Below, in pieces: positions 17,398-26,236 of a DNA stretch of 64,000 bases. Location: the NCBI GenBank assembly GCA_023394955.1, contig JAEWZY010000028.1, positions 1 through 64,000 of the forward strand, given 5' to 3'. The DNA is from Bacillota bacterium. GTDB taxonomy: Bacteria > Bacillota > UBA4882 > UBA8346. Every line of letters begins with the position of its first letter. Position 1 is the stretch's first letter. Below the pieces are notes generated by a model. That model ran no database searches and was not told the DNA's origin. It saw only the letters and a program-made list of their open reading frames with translations. A program made the translations under genes and the position numbers.

Positions 17398-18519
17398 GTG
17401 AAATTTTTGAACCAAGATTTAATCTTCATGAAACGCGCTTTGGATCTGAGCAAAAAAGGCCAGTGTTTAACTTGCCCCAATCCGATGGTGGGAGCGGTGG
17501 TCGTTAAAGACGGGCAGATTATCGGTGAAGGTTGGCACCGTGGTCCCGGTCTTCCCCACGCTGAGATTGAGGCTTTGAAGGATTGCCGGGCCGATCCTAA
17601 GGGAGCGACTATGTATGTAACCCTTGAACCGTGCAATCATTACGGTAGGACCCCGCCCTGCAGTGAGGCTATTATCAAAGCTGGTATTGGGGAAGTCATA
17701 TACGCGATCTCCGATCCGAACCCGGCAGCCGAAGGAGGAGCGGAACGCCTCCGGCGGGCGGGAGTTAAAACCCGAACTGGTTTGGGAAGGAAGGAAGCTC
17801 TCGAGCTTAATCGGAAATTTTTACATTTCTGTTTAACCGGCCGGCCTTGGGTGATTATAAAAGCGGCCATGAGTTTGGATGGAAAGATCGCTACCGCCGG
17901 CGGGGAATCCCAGTGGATCACCAATGAGCGTTCCCGAAAATTCGTCCATAAGCTTAGGGCGGAAGTGAACTCGGTTTTGGTGGGGAGCGGAACTTTACTC
18001 GCCGATGATCCCCAACTAACTAACCGGATGTTTAAGGCTTCAACCCGCCAACCACTCAAAGTTTTGCTGGATAGCAAATTGCAAGTGACGCCGGAACACC
18101 GGATTATTGGAGAACAACCGGAGGATTTGATCGTATTTTGCACAGCTGAAGCCCAGTTGGATAAGGAAGAGAAACTGCGTAGTTTGGGAGTGAGGATCAT
18201 CCGCCAAGAGACTACCGGAATGGTAAATTTGGAGGAAGCTTTGGCGTCGTTGAGTGAGTTAGGTGTCCAATCGGCACTGGTGGAAGGCGGCAGTTCGGTT
18301 TTCACTTCTTTTTGGGAATTGGGACTAGTTAACGAATACTATTTATTTTACGGTCCGTTCTTAATCGGCGGGGATCTAGCTCCGGGAGCGCTCCGGGGAC
18401 GGGGAATAAAATCTCTAGCCGCGGCGGAACGTTTAAAGGTTGAATCCGTTAAGAAACTTGGAACCGATATTCTGGTCCACGCTTATAAGGAGGAACTTCA
18501 AGGTTGTTTACCGGTTTAA
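17398..18519 (+). CDS. ribD: Bifunctional riboflavin biosynthesis deaminase/reductase
   Basis: RibD, 373 aa: the N-terminal deaminase and C-terminal reductase turn the GTP-derived pyrimidine into 5-amino-6-ribitylamino-uracil phosphate. Zinc and catalytic residues of the deaminase are His54 and Glu56 (HAE) with Cys79 and Cys88 (PC..C). The reductase domain starts near residue 145 (PWVIIKAAMSLDGKIA) and includes the GSGTLLADDPQLTNR and LVEGGSSVF segments. GTG start, with the early MKRALDLSKKG matching the family. It overlaps ribE by 16 nt and lies under the FMN riboswitch. Confidence 0.97.
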   Translation: MKFLNQDLIFMKRALDLSKKGQCLTCPNPMVGAVVVKDGQIIGEGWHRGPGLPHAEIEALKDCRADPKGATMYVTLEPCNHYGRTPPCSEAIIKAGIGEVIYAISDPNPAAEGGAERLRRAGVKTRTGLGRKEALELNRKFLHFCLTGRPWVIIKAAMSLDGKIATAGGESQWITNERSRKFVHKLRAEVNSVLVGSGTLLADDPQLTNRMFKASTRQPLKVLLDSKLQVTPEHRIIGEQPEDLIVFCTAEAQLDKEEKLRSLGVRIIRQETTGMVNLEEALASLSELGVQSALVEGGSSVFTSFWELGLVNEYYLFYGPFLIGGDLAPGALRGRGIKSLAAAERLKVESVKKLGTDILVHAYKEELQGCLPV

Positions 18520-19136
18520 TCAGGGACATCGGCAAGGTCCTGGAACGGAAGAATACCCAGTCCAGCGCTTTGTTAAAGATTGAGACAGCTTTAATTAAAG
18601 AAATAAACTTGGGGGATAGTATCGCCGTTAACGGAGTATGCCTTACCGCTTCGATGCTGGGCGATACTTGGTTCTCCGCTGATGTGATGCCGGAGACCTG
18701 GAAAGCTACTAATTTATCAAGTTTAACACCGGGGGACCGGGTCAACTTGGAACCGGCGCTGGCTGCCGGAGACAGGTTTGGCGGCCATCTGGTCAGCGGC
18801 CATGTGGACGGAGTCGGACGGATTAGAAGCATCGGTAAAGAAGCTAACGCCCTTATTTTTACTATTGCCGTACCGCAGGAATTAACGAAGTTTATCGCTC
18901 CCAAAGGATCAATCGGAGTAAATGGAGTAAGCTTGACTGTTCAGGGTATTACCGGCGCCATAATGATGATTTCATTGATCCCTCACACGGTCAAGGATAC
19001 TAATCTCCAACACATAAAGATCGGGGATCCGGTCAATATCGAAGTTGACATGATGGCCCGACAGTTGTTGAAATTAGTTGGGAACCCGACCGAAGGGATT
19101 ACCGAAGAATTCCTGGAAAGGCACGGTTTTAAATAA
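18504..19136 (+). CDS. ribE: Riboflavin synthase, alpha subunit
   Basis: Dismutates two 6,7-dimethyl-8-ribityllumazine into riboflavin. 210 aa, made of two similar lumazine-binding barrels: MFTGLIRDIG...NGVCLTA...GGHLVSGHVDG and a second half with NGVSLTV...PHTVKDTNL. TTG start overlapping the end of ribD; AAGGAGGAAC upstream is the RBS. Second gene of the FMN-controlled operon. Confidence 0.97.
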   Translation: MFTGLIRDIGKVLERKNTQSSALLKIETALIKEINLGDSIAVNGVCLTASMLGDTWFSADVMPETWKATNLSSLTPGDRVNLEPALAAGDRFGGHLVSGHVDGVGRIRSIGKEANALIFTIAVPQELTKFIAPKGSIGVNGVSLTVQGITGAIMMISLIPHTVKDTNLQHIKIGDPVNIEVDMMARQLLKLVGNPTEGITEEFLERHGFK

Positions 19137-19165
19137 ACCCTTATTTAATTTAGGAGGGATGTCGG

Positions 19166-20380
19166 ATGAACACTGTTAAAGAAGCGATTGATGATATCCG
19201 CGCCGGAAAGATGGTGATCGCGGTCGATGATGAGGACCGGGAGAATGAGGGCGATCTGATTATGGCCGCCGAAAAGGTGACCCCGGAAGCGGTTAATTTC
19301 ATTGTCAAAAATGCCCGTGGTTTGTTATGCGTAGCGATTACCCCGGATCGGGCCGGAGAATTGGAATTGCCTTTAATGGTCACCAATAATACCGAGTATA
19401 TGAGAACGGCTTTTACCGTATCGGTAGATCATAAGAGCGTGACTACAGGGATCTCCGCCTTGGAAAGGGGTGTAACCATTAAAGCTTTATCCAATCCCGA
19501 ATCTAAAGCGGAGGAATTTCTAAGGCCGGGGCATATATTCCCGTTAATCGCCCGAAACGGAGGGGTTATGGTTAGGGCCGGACATACGGAGGCCGCAACT
19601 GACCTAGCCCGGCTGGCGGGGTTAAATCCGGCGGGTGTAATTTGCGAGATCATGAACGAGGACGGCACGATGGCCCGTCGTCCCGACTTGGAGTCATTCA
19701 GCGCAACTCACGGTTTAAAAATGGTTAGTGTCGCCGACCTTATTTCTTATCGTAGTAATCAGGAAAAACTAGTAAAACGCGAAGCAGAGACTTTAATGCC
19801 CAATAAATTTGGTAATTTTAAACTTTATGCCTATTCTACACTCTACTGTAACCAAGAACATCTTGCGCTGGTATTAGGCGAACCAGAAGAATTAATGGAT
19901 AAAGCCCCATTAGTCAGGGTTCATTCCGAATGTTTAACCGGGGACGCTTTTGGTTCCTTTCGTTGTGATTGCGGCGAGCAACTGGAAAAATCGATGGAAA
20001 TGATCGCCGCTGAAGGAACGGGTATTGTCCTCTATTTACGTCAAGAAGGCCGTGGTATCGGCCTGTTAAATAAGATGAAAGCTTATCAATTGCAGGATCA
20101 CGGTTTAGATACGGTTGAGGCCAACGTTCGTCTGGGTTTTGCTCCTGATTTGCGGGATTATGGAATCGGAGTTCAAATTTTACGGGATTTGGGTTTGACT
20201 AAGATCAGGCTTTTGACTAACAATCCCCGAAAGTTAGTGGGACTGAGCGGCCATGGTTTGGAAATTACGGAGCGGGTCCCAATACAGATTAAACCACGAC
20301 CGACCAATCAGTTTTATTTGGAAACCAAGCAAAAGAAGATGGGACATTTGTTGGAGGAGGAAAAAAATGAGAATAATTGA
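19166..20380 (+). CDS. ribBA: Bifunctional DHBP synthase/GTP cyclohydrolase II
   Basis: 404 aa fusion supplying both branches of riboflavin synthesis. Residues 1-200 are DHBP synthase, with DDEDRENEGDLIMAAE (acidic metal site) and RAGHTEAATDLARLAGL. Residues ~205-395 are GTP cyclohydrolase II, with VRVHSECLTGDAFGSFRCDCG (three zinc Cys), YLRQEGRGIGL (catalytic Arg) and LLTNNPRK. RBS GGAGGG. The 3' end overlaps ribH by 14 nt. Confidence 0.98.
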   Translation: MNTVKEAIDDIRAGKMVIAVDDEDRENEGDLIMAAEKVTPEAVNFIVKNARGLLCVAITPDRAGELELPLMVTNNTEYMRTAFTVSVDHKSVTTGISALERGVTIKALSNPESKAEEFLRPGHIFPLIARNGGVMVRAGHTEAATDLARLAGLNPAGVICEIMNEDGTMARRPDLESFSATHGLKMVSVADLISYRSNQEKLVKREAETLMPNKFGNFKLYAYSTLYCNQEHLALVLGEPEELMDKAPLVRVHSECLTGDAFGSFRCDCGEQLEKSMEMIAAEGTGIVLYLRQEGRGIGLLNKMKAYQLQDHGLDTVEANVRLGFAPDLRDYGIGVQILRDLGLTKIRLLTNNPRKLVGLSGHGLEITERVPIQIKPRPTNQFYLETKQKKMGHLLEEEKNENN

Positions 20381-20834
20381 GGGGCATTTAAACGGAGCCG
20401 GTCTAAAATTTGCCGTTATTATCAGCCGGTTCAATCACTTCATCACCGGACATTTACTTGATGGAACCGAAGACGCTTTGAAACGCCATGGTGTATCTGA
20501 TGATGACATCACAGTAGTTTGGGTGCCGGGGGCTTTTGAAATTCCTTTAGTCGCCAAAAAGTTGGCCGAATCTGGAGAATATAACGGGGTAATTTGTTTA
20601 GGGGCCGTAATCCGAGGGTCAACACCTCACTTTGACTATGTAGCCGCTGAGGTTTCTAAGGGAGTAGCCGCCATAGGGCTTGATACCGGAGTTCCGGTAG
20701 TATTTGGAGTAATCACTACCGATAACATCGAACAAGCTATTGAACGGGCCGGCGCCAAGAGTGGGAATAAAGGTTGGGATGCTGCTTTGACCGCATTAGA
20801 ATTGGCGGACTTGAACCGAAAAATTAATTGTTAA
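20367..20834 (+). CDS. ribH: 6,7-dimethyl-8-ribityllumazine synthase
   Basis: Penultimate riboflavin enzyme, 155 aa, normally a 60-mer or pentamer. ATG at 20367 with GGAGGAGG just before gives MRIIEGHLNG; the frame is open further upstream inside ribBA but that is not translated sequence. Motifs: SRFNHFITG, PGAFEIPLVAK, CLGAVIRGSTPHFDYVAAE with the catalytic His, and PVVFGVITTDN. Last gene of the operon; no clear terminator follows. Confidence 0.97.
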   Translation: MRIIEGHLNGAGLKFAVIISRFNHFITGHLLDGTEDALKRHGVSDDDITVVWVPGAFEIPLVAKKLAESGEYNGVICLGAVIRGSTPHFDYVAAEVSKGVAAIGLDTGVPVVFGVITTDNIEQAIERAGAKSGNKGWDAALTALELADLNRKINC

Positions 20835-20973
20835 TATTGTTAATAGGGAAGCTTAGTAACGGGCTATTATGAAGTTGTGGAAGTTATTAAATTAAGTTAA
20901 CAAAGGGAAGTCGTTATGTTAAAATAAGCATCGAAGTTCTGATTATTTACACCAGAAACACCAGGAGGACCCG

Positions 20974-23022
20974 GTGAAAAGAATTTTAAAGTATGTATAC
21001 CCATATAAAAATCGGTTTATAGTAGTATTCGCAGTTTCATTACTATTAGCGCTTTTGAATCTTTCCCAAGCTTGGCTTATGGGGAGGTTGACTGATGCTA
21101 TCTTTTATCGGACTAAAGGACTACCGATAAGTATTACCTGGGACAAACAGCAAACGAAAGAGATCGCTCTGAACTTGACTGCAGTTAAGGCCTGGGGACC
21201 GTCGGCGAAGGATCAGATCATTACCGAACTCAAACGGTTGGGACTGGGAGCTAAATCTACTAAGATTAAGGATAATGTGGCCTTAATTGAGACGGAAACA
21301 CCGCAAGGGTTTAACGATGATATACTGGAATATGCCAGTGTAATCCGGCGGGAACTCCGGCCTAAATTTGGAGAACTTCAGGTCTATGTTTCGGTTCCGG
21401 AAAGAAAGGAATCGCTAAACCAGTGGCTGTTATTCGAGGGGACTTATACGGTTTTTATCATACCCGTAGTTTTGGTTTTGGTTTTCTTTATAACGGGTAT
21501 CTTTAGGTTTGGGCAGAGTTTCCTCCTGGGCTCCACCGGGCAAAAAATAATCATGCGGCTTCGTAATGACATTTATCAAAATCTTCAGAGTCTTTCCCTA
21601 AGCTATTTTGAGAAGAACACAACTGGTCAAACCGGTCAACTCATTTCCCGGGTTTTAAGCGATATCGACTCTATCAATTATCTTTTCACTTCGGGGATAC
21701 AAGATATCATGCTGGAACCGATTATCATCTTTATCGGCTTGACTTGGGGGATCATTTTAAACTGGCAATTAACGTTGTTGTTCTTTTTGGTCTTCCCGTT
21801 AATGGCCTGGCCGATTAGTTATTTAAGTAAAAAATTACGCGTGGCCAACAAGGAGATAATGAATAGTACGGCGAGTATTACCGGGGTTTTAGAGGAGACT
21901 CTGTCGGGAATCAAAGTTGTAAAGGCTTTTGGAATGGAAGAGCATGAGATTAAACGTTTTCAACGAGAGACTCGCCAAAATTACTCGAATGCTTTACGCG
22001 GATTAAGAATGGGCCAGGTGTTTCATCCTTTAATAAACTTTACGGCTTCAATTGCGATTGCGGTTTTTGTGGCTTACGGAGGATATTTGGTAATCAATCA
22101 GAATTTGAATCCGGGAGAATTCTTCACTTTTAGCTTTTTGATGAGTTCGATAGCTGATCCGATCCGGAAAGTCGGTTCGATTTTCGGACATGTTCCTAAA
22201 GCTTTGGCAGCGGCTGATCGGGTTTTTGAACTATTGGACGAGCGTTCCGAGGTCATCGAAGCGGCTAATCCGGTTGAGCTATCTTTGATCCAAGGAAAAG
22301 TAGAATTTGAGAAAGTTTCATTCGCTTACCAATCAGGTGAGATGGTCTTGAAAGATGTCGACTTAAAAGTGAATCCCGGGGAATTAGTCGCTTTTGTCGG
22401 ACCGAGCGGCGCCGGAAAAACTACCATGATTAACCTAATCGCCAGATTTTATGATCCGGTTTCCGGAAGGATTAAGATTGACGATTATGATTTGCGTAAT
22501 TTAAAATTAAGCGCTTTTCGGAAGCAAATGGGGATAGTTCCTCAGGAGACAATTTTGTTTAGAGGGACCATCGCCGAAAATATCGCTTACGGTAATAACG
22601 ACGCTTCAATGGAAAAGATCATAGCTGCGGCTAAAGCTGCCAATGCTCATAATTTTATTATGGAGACGCCGGAAGGTTATCAAACTAGGGTTGGTTCCAG
22701 AGGGGCCACTCTCTCCGGAGGACAACGGCAACGAATTGCAATTGCCAGGGCAATTTTACGGAATCCCCGTATTTTAATCTTAGATGAAGCTACCTCAGCG
22801 CTGGATACCGAATCGGAGGTTTTAATCCAGGAAGCATTGGAACGCTTGATGAAGAAACGGACTTCATTTGTAATCGCCCACCGGCTGTCAACTATTTTAA
22901 GCGCCGACCGAATTGTAGTTATGAACCAAGGAAAAATCGTAGAAATTGGCACTCATCAAGAGTTATTGGCTAAGGACGGATTATATGCGAAATTATACCA
23001 GACTCAGTTTCGCAATGAATAA
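20974..23022 (+). CDS. ABC exporter (MsbA/multidrug type) with extracytoplasmic insertion
   Basis: Half-transporter of the lipid/drug exporter family, 682 aa against about 580 usual. TM1 (residues ~13-38) is followed by an insertion of about 100 residues before TM2 (~160-180); that loop should lie outside the membrane. The ATPase domain (~445-680) has GPSGAGKTT, LSGGQRQRIAIARA, ILILDEATSALD and an H-loop IAHRLST. GTG start with AGGAGG at 20963-20968. In a diderm cell this could be the lipid A flippase MsbA, but drug export is equally possible; it is not next to the lpx genes. Confidence 0.88.
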   Translation: MKRILKYVYPYKNRFIVVFAVSLLLALLNLSQAWLMGRLTDAIFYRTKGLPISITWDKQQTKEIALNLTAVKAWGPSAKDQIITELKRLGLGAKSTKIKDNVALIETETPQGFNDDILEYASVIRRELRPKFGELQVYVSVPERKESLNQWLLFEGTYTVFIIPVVLVLVFFITGIFRFGQSFLLGSTGQKIIMRLRNDIYQNLQSLSLSYFEKNTTGQTGQLISRVLSDIDSINYLFTSGIQDIMLEPIIIFIGLTWGIILNWQLTLLFFLVFPLMAWPISYLSKKLRVANKEIMNSTASITGVLEETLSGIKVVKAFGMEEHEIKRFQRETRQNYSNALRGLRMGQVFHPLINFTASIAIAVFVAYGGYLVINQNLNPGEFFTFSFLMSSIADPIRKVGSIFGHVPKALAAADRVFELLDERSEVIEAANPVELSLIQGKVEFEKVSFAYQSGEMVLKDVDLKVNPGELVAFVGPSGAGKTTMINLIARFYDPVSGRIKIDDYDLRNLKLSAFRKQMGIVPQETILFRGTIAENIAYGNNDASMEKIIAAAKAANAHNFIMETPEGYQTRVGSRGATLSGGQRQRIAIARAILRNPRILILDEATSALDTESEVLIQEALERLMKKRTSFVIAHRLSTILSADRIVVMNQGKIVEIGTHQELLAKDGLYAKLYQTQFRNE

Positions 23023-23069
23023 TTGTCAGTAAGTCTCAGTATCCTTAAAAAGGGTGATTGTCCTGAAGC

Positions 23070-23102
23070 TAAAGGCCCGGCCACTATCGTGGCGGGCCTT
23101 TA
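23070..23102. terminator. Stem-loop between convergent genes
   Basis: TAAAGGCCCGGCCAC and GTGGCGGGCCTTTA pair with one bulge around TATC. Strong stem but no real T tract on either side (CCTTTAG both ways). Probably the shared terminator of the ABC exporter and the LysR gene. Confidence 0.5.
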
Positions 23103-23119
23103 GGAAATTCATTAAAGAA

Positions 23120-23229
23120 GTCGGTAGACTCATCCAGCTTTTCACCTGTTCCGGTCGGGAACAAGCAGTCACCATTTGATGAACCTGAGTCTCATGGCGA
23201 GTCATGAATGCTGTCACTATCCTACCGAC
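23120..23229. ncRNA. Candidate structured element between ABC exporter and lysR
   Basis: GTCGGTAG (23120-23127) pairs with CTACCGAC (23222-23229). Inside, AGACTCA (23126-23132) pairs with TGAGTCT (23187-23193) and GTTCC/GGAAC closes a hairpin around 23148-23162. The region does not match an RNA family I know. It occupies most of the 303-bp gap 23023-23325, in which I see no protein gene. Confidence 0.25.
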
Positions 23230-23325
23230 CCCTTGCTATTATTATGTTGCGGGACAGTTTATTTATTCAGCTTAATTAATGGTAATTATTTCTCAAACTT
23301 CGAGGTTACAAAATCGATTATTTGC

Positions 23326-24204
23326 TCAGCTTTGAAACTTGTTTATTAGTTTTAAAAAAGCCTTAATCGGCCAGGTTAAATATTTATCCTCCCTAAGTAT
23401 AAGAAAAGTTTGTCGGTAAAACTCAGGCCATCCTTTTACTTTAATCAACTTCAGAACGCCATTGGCTATTTCCTCCTTGACGGCTATTTCAGGTAGAAAA
23501 GCTAAACCAAGACCGCTTCTGACTAAGCGAATAATAGCTTCGATGCTTTCTAATTCCATAGTTACTTTCGGTGTAAACCGACAGCTTCGGAATTGATCTT
23601 CCAAATAACGCCGGAAACCCGAACCGGCTCGATAAAGAATGAGTGACTCGGAAGCCAGTTGGGTTGGGGTCATCGATGAAGGATAACCGGGAGGCGCAAC
23701 CAACCAAATGCCGTCCTTAAAAAAAGGGGTAGCTCGGATAATTGATGGAAAATTATTATTAATAGTGGTTATTAGCCCTAAGTCGATGGCGTTTTCATAT
23801 ACTAATCCGGTAATCAACTCGGAATCGCCATTTCTGATTCTTAACTCAACTTGAGGACAATCATGGTGATAATGTTGGAGCAGGTTTGGTAATCTATAGA
23901 TGGTATTGGTTGAACCGGCGCCGATGGTTAAACGTCCTCTTTCATTAGTAAACTGGCGTACCGTTTCCAAAGCCTGGTCCGCTAAGTTCAGTAACGGTTG
24001 AGCGAAGCTAAGCAGCGCCTCTCCGGCTGGTGTTAAGACTAAAGTACGGCCGAGACGTTCAAATAGGGCTTCGCCCATTTCTGCCTCGAGGTTTTTAATC
24101 TGTTGGGTAATGGCCGGTTGGGTAAGATGTAGTATTTGAGCGGCTTTGGAAAAACTATGTTCGGTTGCTGCCAAGTGAAAAGTTCGTAATTGGTTAAGTT
24201 CCAT
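23326..24204 (-). CDS. LysR-family transcriptional regulator
   Basis: 292 aa regulator. Winged HTH at residues 1-60 (FSKAAQILHLTQPAITQQIKNLE is the helix-turn-helix), then a two-lobed LysR substrate domain (from ~90, GRLTIGAGSTN). It most resembles CysB/CbbR-type members in layout. It is divergent from purA with 102 bp between starts; LysR proteins often control the divergent gene, but purA would be an unexpected target. Its inducer is unknown. Confidence 0.92.
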   Translation of the reverse strand: MELNQLRTFHLAATEHSFSKAAQILHLTQPAITQQIKNLEAEMGEALFERLGRTLVLTPAGEALLSFAQPLLNLADQALETVRQFTNERGRLTIGAGSTNTIYRLPNLLQHYHHDCPQVELRIRNGDSELITGLVYENAIDLGLITTINNNFPSIIRATPFFKDGIWLVAPPGYPSSMTPTQLASESLILYRAGSGFRRYLEDQFRSCRFTPKVTMELESIEAIIRLVRSGLGLAFLPEIAVKEEIANGVLKLIKVKGWPEFYRQTFLILREDKYLTWPIKAFLKLINKFQS

Positions 24205-24306
24205 TATTATCCTATAAAAAAATTTAATCTCAAATATAAGTTCTATTAAATTGTATTATATCATGTTCTGTGATAGTATTAAACTGCAAATTGGGGAGGG
24301 ATAAAC

Positions 24307-25596
24307 ATGCCGTCAGTGGTGGTTGTTGGGCTTCAATGGGGAGATGAAGGGAAGGGAAAGATTACTGACTGTCTTGCCGACCAGGCTGATCTGGTAGCGC
24401 GTTTTCAAGGCGGCAATAACGCCGGGCATACCGTGGTGGTCGGCGAGGAAGAATTTAAACTTCATTTGGTGCCTTCGGGGATACTTTATCCCGGTAAACT
24501 TTGTGTACTTGGAAATGGTGTCGTAATTAATCCAGGCGTGCTTCTCCAGGAATTAAAAGGCCTTCAGAAGCGTGGTATTGATATCAGCGGGATGAGGATC
24601 AGCGACCGGGCGCATGTAATCATGCCTTATCATTCAATCTTGGACCAACTGGACGAGTCTAGCCGGACCATAGGAAAGATCGGCACTACCGGGCGGGGGA
24701 TCGGCCCGGCCTATGTGGATAAATATGCTCGTTATGACTCCATTCGTATAGTAGACCTTTTGGACCCGGATACTTTCAAGGAGAAATTGGCCGAAATTAT
24801 CAGGGTCAAAAATAGATTATTAGAACTGGTCTACGAAGAACGAGGCATCGCTTTCCAGAATATACATGAAGAATATTCGTCTTATGCGGACCAGTTGAGA
24901 GAATATGTAACCGATACTTCGGTATTAATTAATGAGGCTTTGAAAGGCGGAAAGAAAGTCCTGTTCGAAGGGGCGCAAGGGGCATTGCTCGATATCGATC
25001 ATGGGACTTATCCTTTTGTCAGTTCTTCATCGCCGACGGCTGGCGGGGCTTGCGTCGGGACCGGAGTAGGGCCGACCCGCATCGATAAAGTGGTTGGAGT
25101 CATCAAAGCTTATTCTACCAGAGTAGGGGAAGGGCCATTCCCTACCGAACTGCCGGAAGAGCTGGTTTCAGCGCTCCGGGACGGCCGCGGGCGGGAATAC
25201 GGTGTCACTACCGGGAGGCCGAGACGTTGCGGCTGGTTTGACGGGGTAATTGGCGAGTATTCGGTAAGGGTCAATGGCGTTAATTCACTGGTCGTCATGA
25301 AACTGGATGTTTTAGACGGTATGGAAACGGTGAAACTTTGTACCGGATATCAATATCGAAACTCGGTCCTCAAAGAGTTTCCCGCCAGCCTTAAGGTCTT
25401 GGCGGAGTGTATTCCTATCTATGAGGAGATGCCCGGATGGGGTAAAGAAACCACTAGAGCGAAACAATTTTCTGATCTACCGGTCCAAGCCCGGGACTAT
25501 CTGAAAAGAATTTCCGAATTGTCGGGGGCGCCCATCAGCATGGTTTCAGTAGGCTGGCGCCGTGATGAAACGATTTTGGTCAATGATATTTGGTAA
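24307..25596 (+). CDS. purA: Adenylosuccinate synthetase
   Basis: GTP-dependent enzyme joining IMP and aspartate, first committed step to AMP. 429 aa, the usual length. Motifs: VVGLQWGDEGKGKITD (P-loop with catalytic Asp), GGNNAGHTVV, IGTTGRGIGPAY, FEGAQGALLDIDHGTYPFVSSS, VGEGPFPTE and TTGRPRRCGWFD. RBS GGGGAGGG. Stands alone in front of tRNA genes. Confidence 0.98.
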   Translation: MPSVVVVGLQWGDEGKGKITDCLADQADLVARFQGGNNAGHTVVVGEEEFKLHLVPSGILYPGKLCVLGNGVVINPGVLLQELKGLQKRGIDISGMRISDRAHVIMPYHSILDQLDESSRTIGKIGTTGRGIGPAYVDKYARYDSIRIVDLLDPDTFKEKLAEIIRVKNRLLELVYEERGIAFQNIHEEYSSYADQLREYVTDTSVLINEALKGGKKVLFEGAQGALLDIDHGTYPFVSSSSPTAGGACVGTGVGPTRIDKVVGVIKAYSTRVGEGPFPTELPEELVSALRDGRGREYGVTTGRPRRCGWFDGVIGEYSVRVNGVNSLVVMKLDVLDGMETVKLCTGYQYRNSVLKEFPASLKVLAECIPIYEEMPGWGKETTRAKQFSDLPVQARDYLKRISELSGAPISMVSVGWRRDETILVNDIW

Positions 25597-25619
25597 GTCC
25601 AGGGTATGAATAAAAAGGG

Positions 25620-25648
25620 TTGACACATGAATTAAAATATTGTAATAT
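25620..25648 (+). promoter_or_regulatory. Sigma-A promoter of the tRNA-Lys/Glu pair
   Basis: TTGACA at 25620-25625, 17-bp spacer, TAATAT at 25643-25648; the mature tRNA begins about 21 bp later. Confidence 0.75.
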
Positions 25649-25669
25649 ATCATTTGTGACGTTTGAAAC

Positions 25670-25745
25670 GGGCCATTAGCTCAGGCGGTAGAGCACCTGA
25701 CTTTTAATCAGGGTGTCCGGCGTTCGAGTCGCCGATGGCCCACCA
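25670..25745 (+). tRNA. tRNA-Lys (anticodon TTT)
   Basis: Complete cloverleaf with acceptor GGGCCAT/ATGGCCC, anticodon stem CCTGA/TCAGG around CTTTTAA, T loop TTCGAGT and encoded CCA. Confidence 0.97.
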
Positions 25746-25769
25746 GTTTTAATACCAAATTTGTAAATC

Positions 25770-25845
25770 GGTCCCATCGTCTAGAGGCCTAGGACACCGC
25801 CCTTTCACGGCGGTGACAGGGGTTCGAATCCCCTTGGGACTACCA
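25770..25845 (+). tRNA. tRNA-Glu (anticodon TTC)
   Basis: Acceptor GGTCCCA/TGGGACT (a G-U first pair), anticodon stem CCGCC/GGCGG around CTTTCAC, T arm AGGGG/CCCCT and encoded CCA. Confidence 0.96.
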
Positions 25846-25858
25846 ACTTATCCACAAT

Positions 25859-25882
25859 ACCAGCTAAAGGCTGGTTTTTTTG
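25859..25882 (+). terminator. Terminator after the tRNA pair
   Basis: ACCAGC, loop TAAAG, GCTGGT, followed by a run of T. Confidence 0.88.
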
Positions 25883-25913
25883 TTTTTGAGGATTCTCACC
25901 CAAACCCTAATTT

Positions 25914-26129
25914 TTGAGGCAAGAACGGGTGGGGTGGTGCCAGTCCAATGCCCAGTTTGATGATTATAACGGCCTAAAATTAGCGGTGATGCGTTACTTT
26001 GCCGACAGCGCGTCGCTATCCCCGTATACCTTTAATACCCGTCGCAAGCTACTCAAGGTTTTCTTCGACTGGGCTGTAGCGGAAGACTTTATCCCCGAGA
26101 GTCCAATGAACATCAAAAAAGTTCATTAA
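25914..26129 (+). pseudogene. Tyrosine-recombinase (integrase) remnant
   Basis: A 71-codon open stretch whose second half (LSPYTFNTRRKLLKVFFDWAVAEDF split, then IPESPMNIKKV) resembles the core-binding (SAM-like) domain of phage or transposon tyrosine recombinases. The catalytic domain (R..HxxR..Y) is absent and the reading frame ends at 26129. There is no credible RBS. It sits 30 bp after the tRNA-Glu terminator; tRNA genes are common integration targets, so this is probably the trace of a lost mobile element. I see no repeated att core of the tRNA end nearby. Confidence 0.6.
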
Positions 26130-26164
26130 TACTAAATAAATTTATCCGTTTTTTTGACTTTCAT

Positions 26165-26192
26165 TAAAGATTCAGGGCATTTTCTCCGATTA
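26165..26192 (+). promoter_or_regulatory. Possible sigma-28 (flagellar/chemotaxis) promoter
   Basis: TAAA at 26165-26168 and TCCGATTA at 26185-26192 resemble the TAAA/GCCGATAA boxes, with a 16-nt spacer where 15 is usual. It lies 45 bp before a chemoreceptor gene, the expected client. Confidence 0.35.
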
Positions 26193-26236
26193 TTTGATTA
26201 GCTGCACTCAATAATTAAAAAGGGGATCTGTTTGCC

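Noticed and set aside
23120..23229. Reading this region as a cobalamin, SAM or c-di-GMP riboswitch, SRP RNA or tmRNA
   Set aside because: None of the conserved cores of these families is present on either strand.
25859..26129. Repeated tRNA-Glu end as an attachment site
   Set aside because: I found no second copy of the tRNA 3' end in the window.
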